From Opitutus terrae PB90-1 (GTDB taxonomy: Bacteria > Verrucomicrobiota > Verrucomicrobiia > Opitutales > Opitutaceae): a stretch of 64,000 nucleotides of DNA. Made by a program: the position numbers and the translations under genes. Numbering within the stretch: position 1 is the stretch's first letter; every line of letters starts with the position of its first letter. Shown here piece after piece: positions 60,500 through 64,000 of this stretch. The notes under the pieces were generated by a model. That model was given only the letters and a program-made list of their open reading frames with translations. It was not told the origin of the DNA and searched no databases. The DNA is taken from the NCBI RefSeq assembly GCF_000019965.1, contig NC_010571.1, positions 2,117,001 to 2,181,000 on the forward strand. The letters run 5' to 3'.

Positions 60500-61834
60500 A
60501 TGAAGAAAGCTCGCCTGCACTTCCCCCGCATCCGGCCCATCGCCTACGAGGGCCCCACATCGTCGAGCGCGCTCGCGTTTCGACATTACAACCCCGAAGA
60601 GGTGATCGACGGAAAGACGATGGCGCAGCACATGCGCTTCTCCATCGCCTACTGGCACACGTTCGCCAGCGACGGCCGCGACCAGTTTGGCGCGGGCACG
60701 CTGCACCAAGGCCGCCCGTGGGAACGGAGCGGCGATGCGATGTCGGTCGCGCTCGCCCGGCTCGATGCCGGTTTTGAATTCTTCCAGAAAATCCAGGCGC
60801 CGTTCTGGTGCTTCCACGATCGCGACATCGCCCCGGAGGGCCGCTCGCTCGCGGAGTCGAACCGGCTGCTCGACCGTGTCGTCGCGCACGCGAAGGAGCT
60901 TCAGAAGGAGACGGGCATCAAGCTGCTGTGGGGCACGGCGAACCTGTTCAGTAATCCGCGCTACATGTCGGGGGCGTCAACCAACCCGGACGCTCACGTT
61001 TTCGCCTACGCCGCGGCGCAGGTGAAGAAGGCGCTCGAGGTCACGAAGCAGCTCGGCGGCGAGAACTACGTTTTCTGGGGCGGCCGCGAAGGCTACGAGA
61101 CGCTGCTCAACACGAATCTCAAGCGCGAGCAGGATCATCTCGCGGCGTTCCTCCACATGGCGGTCGATTACGCGAAGGAGATCGGCTTCAAGGGCCAGTT
61201 CCTGATCGAGCCGAAGCCGAAGGAACCGACGAAGCACCAATATGACTTCGACGTGGCCAGCGGGATCGCGTTCCTGCGCACCTACGGGCTGGAAAAGTAT
61301 TTCAAGTTCAACATCGAGACCAATCACGCCACGCTTGCCGGCCACACGTTCAGCCACGAGATCGAGGTGGCCGCGTCGCAGGGCATGCTCGGCTCCATCG
61401 ATGCGAACACCGGCGACCTGCTACTCGGCTGGGACACCGACCAGTTCAACACCGACGTCAAGGAACTCACGCTCGCGATGGTCTCGATCCTCAAGGCGGG
61501 CGGCCTGGGCTCGGGCGGTTTCAACTTCGATGCGAAGGTCCGTCGCCAGTCCATCGATCTCGACGATCTGTTCCACGCGCATATCGGCGGAATGGATGCC
61601 TACGCGCTGGCGTTCAAGATCGCGCGTCGGATCCTGGCCGATGGCAAGTTCGAGCAGTTCGTGGCGGACCGCTATGCCAGCTTCGATTCCGACTACGGCC
61701 GCGACATCGAGAAGGGCCGCATCGGATTCAAGGAGCTGAACAAACTCGTGCTGAACAAGCTCGGCGAGCCGAAGCCTCGCTCCGGCAAGCAGGAGTATCT
61801 CGAGAACCTCCTCAACAGCTACCTGCACGGCTGA
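60500..61834 (+). CDS. xylA: Xylose isomerase
   Basis: 444 residues, class II length (about 440). Signatures: [32 protein letters not shown] with the catalytic His, [22 protein letters not shown] with a metal Glu, [36 protein letters not shown] and [16 protein letters not shown]. It interconverts xylose and xylulose in the cytoplasm. It stands alone behind the LacI gene, 80 bases downstream, and is followed by its own terminator. No xylulokinase (xylB) is adjacent. Confidence 0.97.
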   Translation: MKKARLHFPRIRPIAYEGPTSSSALAFRHYNPEEVIDGKTMAQHMRFSIAYWHTFASDGRDQFGAGTLHQGRPWERSGDAMSVALARLDAGFEFFQKIQAPFWCFHDRDIAPEGRSLAESNRLLDRVVAHAKELQKETGIKLLWGTANLFSNPRYMSGASTNPDAHVFAYAAAQVKKALEVTKQLGGENYVFWGGREGYETLLNTNLKREQDHLAAFLHMAVDYAKEIGFKGQFLIEPKPKEPTKHQYDFDVASGIAFLRTYGLEKYFKFNIETNHATLAGHTFSHEIEVAASQGMLGSIDANTGDLLLGWDTDQFNTDVKELTLAMVSILKAGGLGSGGFNFDAKVRRQSIDLDDLFHAHIGGMDAYALAFKIARRILADGKFEQFVADRYASFDSDYGRDIEKGRIGFKELNKLVLNKLGEPKPRSGKQEYLENLLNSYLHG

Positions 61835-61880
61835 GCCGGGCGGGAGCACGCGCGGAGGCGCCAGGTCCTCCCTCTCTTCA

Positions 61881-61912
61881 CGGCGGCGATCCCATGGATC
61901 GCCGCCGTTTTC
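61881..61912 (+). terminator. Intrinsic terminator after xylA
   Basis: Perfect 12-bp stem CGGCGGCGATCC / GGATCGCCGCCG with loop CAT, followed by TTTTCTT. It also faces the end of the convergent YbaK-type gene. Confidence 0.9.
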
Positions 61913-61922
61913 TTGTGGCGAG

Positions 61923-62387
61923 TCACGCCATCACGAAATCGAGCACTATGGGTTTCACCAGATCGGCGTAGTCCGCGTACGACATCTTGATCACCTCGCG
62001 ATGCGTCCCGGCGTTGAACGCGATCTCGCGCTCCTCCGCCAGGCTCTGCGCGAGGTAAACCGGAAGTCCGTAGAGGTTGCCGAAGGGCGGCATGGCGCCG
62101 AGCTCGCAATCCGGAAAGCGACCGCGGAACTCGTCCTCGGTGGCGAGCTCGAGATCGTCGCGTTCGAGCAGTTCGCGCAGTTCAGCCAACGCGATCTTCC
62201 GGTTGGCGGGCAGCACGACCATCGCCATTTCTCCCGCCATTTTGACGATGACGGTCTTGGCGAAATCGCGTCCGTCAACGTGGACGAACTCCGCGGTTTC
62301 CGGCGCGGTGAACGCCGGCTGGTGGCCGATCGAGGTGTAGGTGACGCCGTAACGATCGAGAAACTGTTTCAGTTTGCGCGCAGGCAT
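61923..62387 (-). CDS. YbaK/ProX-type aminoacyl-tRNA deacylase-like protein
   Basis: 154 residues from MPARKLKQFLDRYGVTYTSIGHQPAFTAPETAEFVHVDG. The YbaK/EbsC fold is marked by GRDFAKTVIVKMAGEMAMVVLPANRKIALAELREL, DLELATEDEFRGRFPDCELGAMPPFGNLYGLPVYLAQSLAEEREIAFNAGTHREVIKMSYADYADLVKP. The catalytic-site Lys (in FAKTVI) and the GAMPPFG loop are present. This family hydrolyses mischarged tRNA in trans; the exact substrate is uncertain. The upstream 37-codon extension of the frame is not convincing. Confidence 0.9.
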   Translation of the reverse strand: MPARKLKQFLDRYGVTYTSIGHQPAFTAPETAEFVHVDGRDFAKTVIVKMAGEMAMVVLPANRKIALAELRELLERDDLELATEDEFRGRFPDCELGAMPPFGNLYGLPVYLAQSLAEEREIAFNAGTHREVIKMSYADYADLVKPIVLDFVMA

Positions 62388-62472
62388 GGTGGTTGGGGGG
62401 GTGAGGTTGGGGTGGCGTGGCAAGAACGGATGTGACTGTTCCGCTCGCGAGCCGGCGCAGCGGTCCGGCCGC

Positions 62473-62847
62473 TCAGCGTCCTGACATGTCGCTCGCAAAC
62501 ACGGAACTGTCCGCGACGGTGAAGATCGGCGCCGCGGCCGGCTCGCGGGCGGGCAGGTCGAGGCGCAGCAGCTTCAACCAGCTGTCGCTCGCGTTGCGAA
62601 TGGCTTCGGATTTTCCGCTGGCCACGTACAACGCCTGATCCTTTTTCAACAGGAAGTTCAGTTCGTCCAGTTGGACATTGGCCGAACCCTCGATGACGAA
62701 CAGCACGTGATCCTGGGTGGATTTTTCATTCTCCGGGAGCGTGTCGCCGGGGCCGAGGAGGGAAAGGGTGGCCGTGACACCGTCTTGTTGCAGCAGCCGC
62801 CGCGTGGGGCTGGTGGAGGTCGGGCTGATCGGGAAATCCTGATTCAT
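62473..62847 (-). CDS. Small cupin-domain protein
   Basis: 124 residues from MNQDFPISPTSTSPTRRLLQ. Cupin-like strands: ATLSLLGPGDTLPENEKSTQDHVLFVIEGSANVQLDELNFLLKKDQALYVASGKSEAIRNASDSWLKLLRLDLP. The metal-binding His set is only partly present (one His in QDHVLFVIEG; the second motif has none), so metal binding and catalysis are doubtful. It lies head-to-tail with the YbaK-type gene on the minus strand. Function unknown. Confidence 0.78.
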   Translation of the reverse strand: MNQDFPISPTSTSPTRRLLQQDGVTATLSLLGPGDTLPENEKSTQDHVLFVIEGSANVQLDELNFLLKKDQALYVASGKSEAIRNASDSWLKLLRLDLPAREPAAAPIFTVADSSVFASDMSGR

Positions 62848-63220
62848 GATGGAAGTGGGTTGAGGATGAGAAGACAGGCCGAACGGCAATTCGTGGACAC
62901 GAACTGCGAGCGACGATCGCGCTGCGAGGCAGCGACTCACCGGCTGGGGAATCCGCGCGCGGCACAAAGCTGCAGGCCGGCTTCGCCGCGATCCGCGTCC
63001 CGAGCCGGCCTCAGTGAGGACAGACGGCGCGCAAGCGACTGCCGAACCAGAGGGAGAAATTGGGGCTCCAAACCATGGGTGGCTTCCTCCTTCAACGTTC
63101 AACCTAGCCCGTTTCGATGGATGTCAACCGCTGAGTGGCCGGCGTGGGCAAATGCTGCGAAACGGGAATTCAGATAAGGCTCGCCGGCCGTCCGGAGTCC
63201 CGCGTCTGCGGAACGAAGAA
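62848..63220. other. 373-base region with no recognisable gene
   Basis: I see no conserved reading frame, hairpin terminator or repeat family here. It may hold the promoter of the cupin gene (to its left, minus strand). Confidence 0.5.
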
Positions 63221-63306
63221 TGGTGCCCGGGGCGGGGCTCGAACCCGCACGCTCTTACGAGCAAGGGATTTTAAGTCCCTAGTGTCTGCCATTCCACCAC
63301 CCGGGC
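63221..63306 (-). tRNA. tRNA-Leu (UAA)
   Basis: 86 bases including an encoded CCA end. The acceptor stem is GCCCGGG / CCCGGGC. The D arm is GTGGAATGGCAGAC. The anticodon stem-loop AGGGACTTAAAATCCCT carries TAA. A long variable arm (GCTCGTAAGAGC) is typical of class II tRNA-Leu. The T arm reads GCGGGTTCGAGCCCCGC. Confidence 0.96.
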
Positions 63307-63353
63307 GCGGCGCGCCAACATTCGGGCGTCGGCCGGGCACCGTCAATGCCGGT

Positions 63354-63500
63354 CCTAGCCCCGGAAATTTCATGAACAGGAGTGAAGCTCAGCTCGAAGT
63401 TTCCGTCCGCCTGCGGCGGAGCGACCTTGTCGCGGCTAGCCCGACAGAGTCCGCCCGGGGGACGGATATTTCACGATTCCCGTGAAATATCCGGGCTAGC
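63354..63500. repeat. Dispersed element (copy 2, inverse of 4948-5072) ending in a TTTCACG palindrome
   Basis: It starts CCTAGCCCCGGAAATTTC and ends CCGGGCTAGC, giving inverted ends. 63354-63463 matches the reverse complement of copy 1. The last part, 63464-63492, is a palindrome: GGATATTTCACG, loop ATTCC, CGTGAAATATCC. It lies between tRNA-Leu and nadD. Confidence 0.8.
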
Positions 63501-63577
63501 TGCAACCCAGTGCCGTCAAAACGAAACGCCCAAATGATCCTTGCCGGCCTGTCGGGCGCCGATCACGTTGCGCAGCA

Positions 63578-64000
63578 GTGAAAATTGGATTCCTCGGGGG
63601 GAGTTTCGATCCCGTGCATTTCGGGCATCTGATCGCGGCGCAGGATGCGTTCGAACAATTCCGCCTGGACCGGTTGATCCTCGTGCCCGCCGCACAGGCG
63701 CCGCTGAAGCCCAACGACGTCCAATCTTCACCCGAAGATCGTTTCGCGATGCTTCGGGCCGCGGTGGAGTGGGATCAGCGCTTCGAGGTCTCGGATGTCG
63801 AGCTGCGACGCGGCGGCACCAGCTACACGATCGACTCGGCCCGTTATTTCCGGAAACAGTTTCCCCGCGACGAACTTTACTGGATCATCGGCGGGGACCA
63901 GCTGCCGCAACTGCATTTGTGGCGCGACGTCTCGGAACTCGGCCAACTCGTCGATTTCATCTTCCTCGAACGGCCGGGCTTTCCGATCAAAGCGCGCGTG
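63578..64000 (+). CDS. nadD: Nicotinate-nucleotide adenylyltransferase, 3' end outside window
   Basis: 141 codons visible from a GTG at 63578; the frame is open at the window edge. The protein begins with KIGFLGGSFDPVHFGHLIAA, the nucleotidyltransferase signature of NadD with the HxGH variant HFGH. Further family stretches: LILVPAAQAPLKPND, EDRFAMLRAAVEWDQRFEVSDVELRRGGTSYTIDSARYF, and YWIIGGDQLPQLHLWRDVSEL. It makes nicotinic acid adenine dinucleotide in NAD synthesis. No in-frame ATG lies upstream, and the ribosome binding site is weak. It is unrelated to neighbouring genes. Confidence 0.95.
   Translation, partial: MKIGFLGGSFDPVHFGHLIAAQDAFEQFRLDRLILVPAAQAPLKPNDVQSSPEDRFAMLRAAVEWDQRFEVSDVELRRGGTSYTIDSARYFRKQFPRDELYWIIGGDQLPQLHLWRDVSELGQLVDFIFLERPGFPIKARV

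Noticed and set aside
1-64000. CRISPR arrays
   Set aside because: No series of equally spaced direct repeats with unique spacers was seen; all repeats are palindromic singles, pairs or 7-bp tracts.

Overview
The window is GC-rich bacterial chromosome. Its gene content best fits a verrucomicrobial member of the Opitutaceae (Opitutus-like): an autotransporter-associated beta-strand repeat protein, a PocR/AraC regulator, large TonB receptors with no SusD partner, GH94 phosphorylases, a hybrid kinase with a very long extracytoplasmic sensor, and many small palindromic repeats. This assignment rests on recalled family patterns, not on a search.

Layout. 1-2229: a truncated autotransporter-type repeat protein. 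2302-6389: a LuxR-type regulator, a His-rich CobW/G3E GTPase and a CNNM/CorC membrane protein, all on the minus strand. 6649-13722: an HtrA protease, an OmpR/histidine-kinase pair, a CopA-like copper ATPase, a tiny HMA-like protein and a Cys-tailed ECF sigma factor; together this looks like an envelope/metal stress block. 13857-28338: a complete nitrate assimilation cluster. It holds two regulators, an NrtA-like binding protein, a NarK/NasA-type transporter, an FNT nitrite channel, NirA, a diflavin reductase, a DmsB-DmsC-like fusion, NasA, a MOSC protein and MobA. 28469-29776: an IS481-type insertion sequence. 29806-40568: two GH94 phosphorylases, a mutarotase-like protein and a hybrid sensor kinase. 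40702-61834: a carbohydrate locus with a binding-protein ABC transporter, GH2 and GH31 enzymes, a lipoprotein, two tandem TonB receptors, a LacI regulator and xylose isomerase. It points to an alpha-xyloside source such as xyloglucan fragments. 61923-64000: a YbaK-type deacylase, a cupin, tRNA-Leu(UAA) and the start of nadD.

How the genes work together. In the nitrate cluster, nitrate enters through the MFS carrier and is reduced by cytoplasmic NasA. NasA is probably fed from the quinol pool through the DmsBC-like fusion. Nitrite is then reduced to ammonium by NirA, probably fed by the diflavin reductase. MobA and the MOSC protein relate to the molybdenum cofactor. In the carbohydrate locus, the TonB receptors would import oligosaccharides across the outer membrane, the ABC system would carry them inward, GH2/GH31 would release sugars, and XylA would channel xylose. 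No xylulokinase is in the window.

The most unusual signal is a set of short palindromic elements and 7-bp-periodic tracts that lie between genes and also sit IN FRAME inside conserved enzymes: the CobW GTPase, NirA, the diflavin reductase (five or more times), the DmsBC fusion (twice), NasA and a GH94 enzyme. Three copies of one element encode nearly the same peptide in the same reading frame in two unrelated proteins. The insertions fall in linkers and loops. This resembles the Rickettsia palindromic element phenomenon and is the best candidate here for something undescribed. Second best is the pair of tandem TonB receptors, which share an exactly identical 84-nt signal-peptide cassette, paired operator-like sites 17 bp apart, and a near-identical terminator around diverged bodies.
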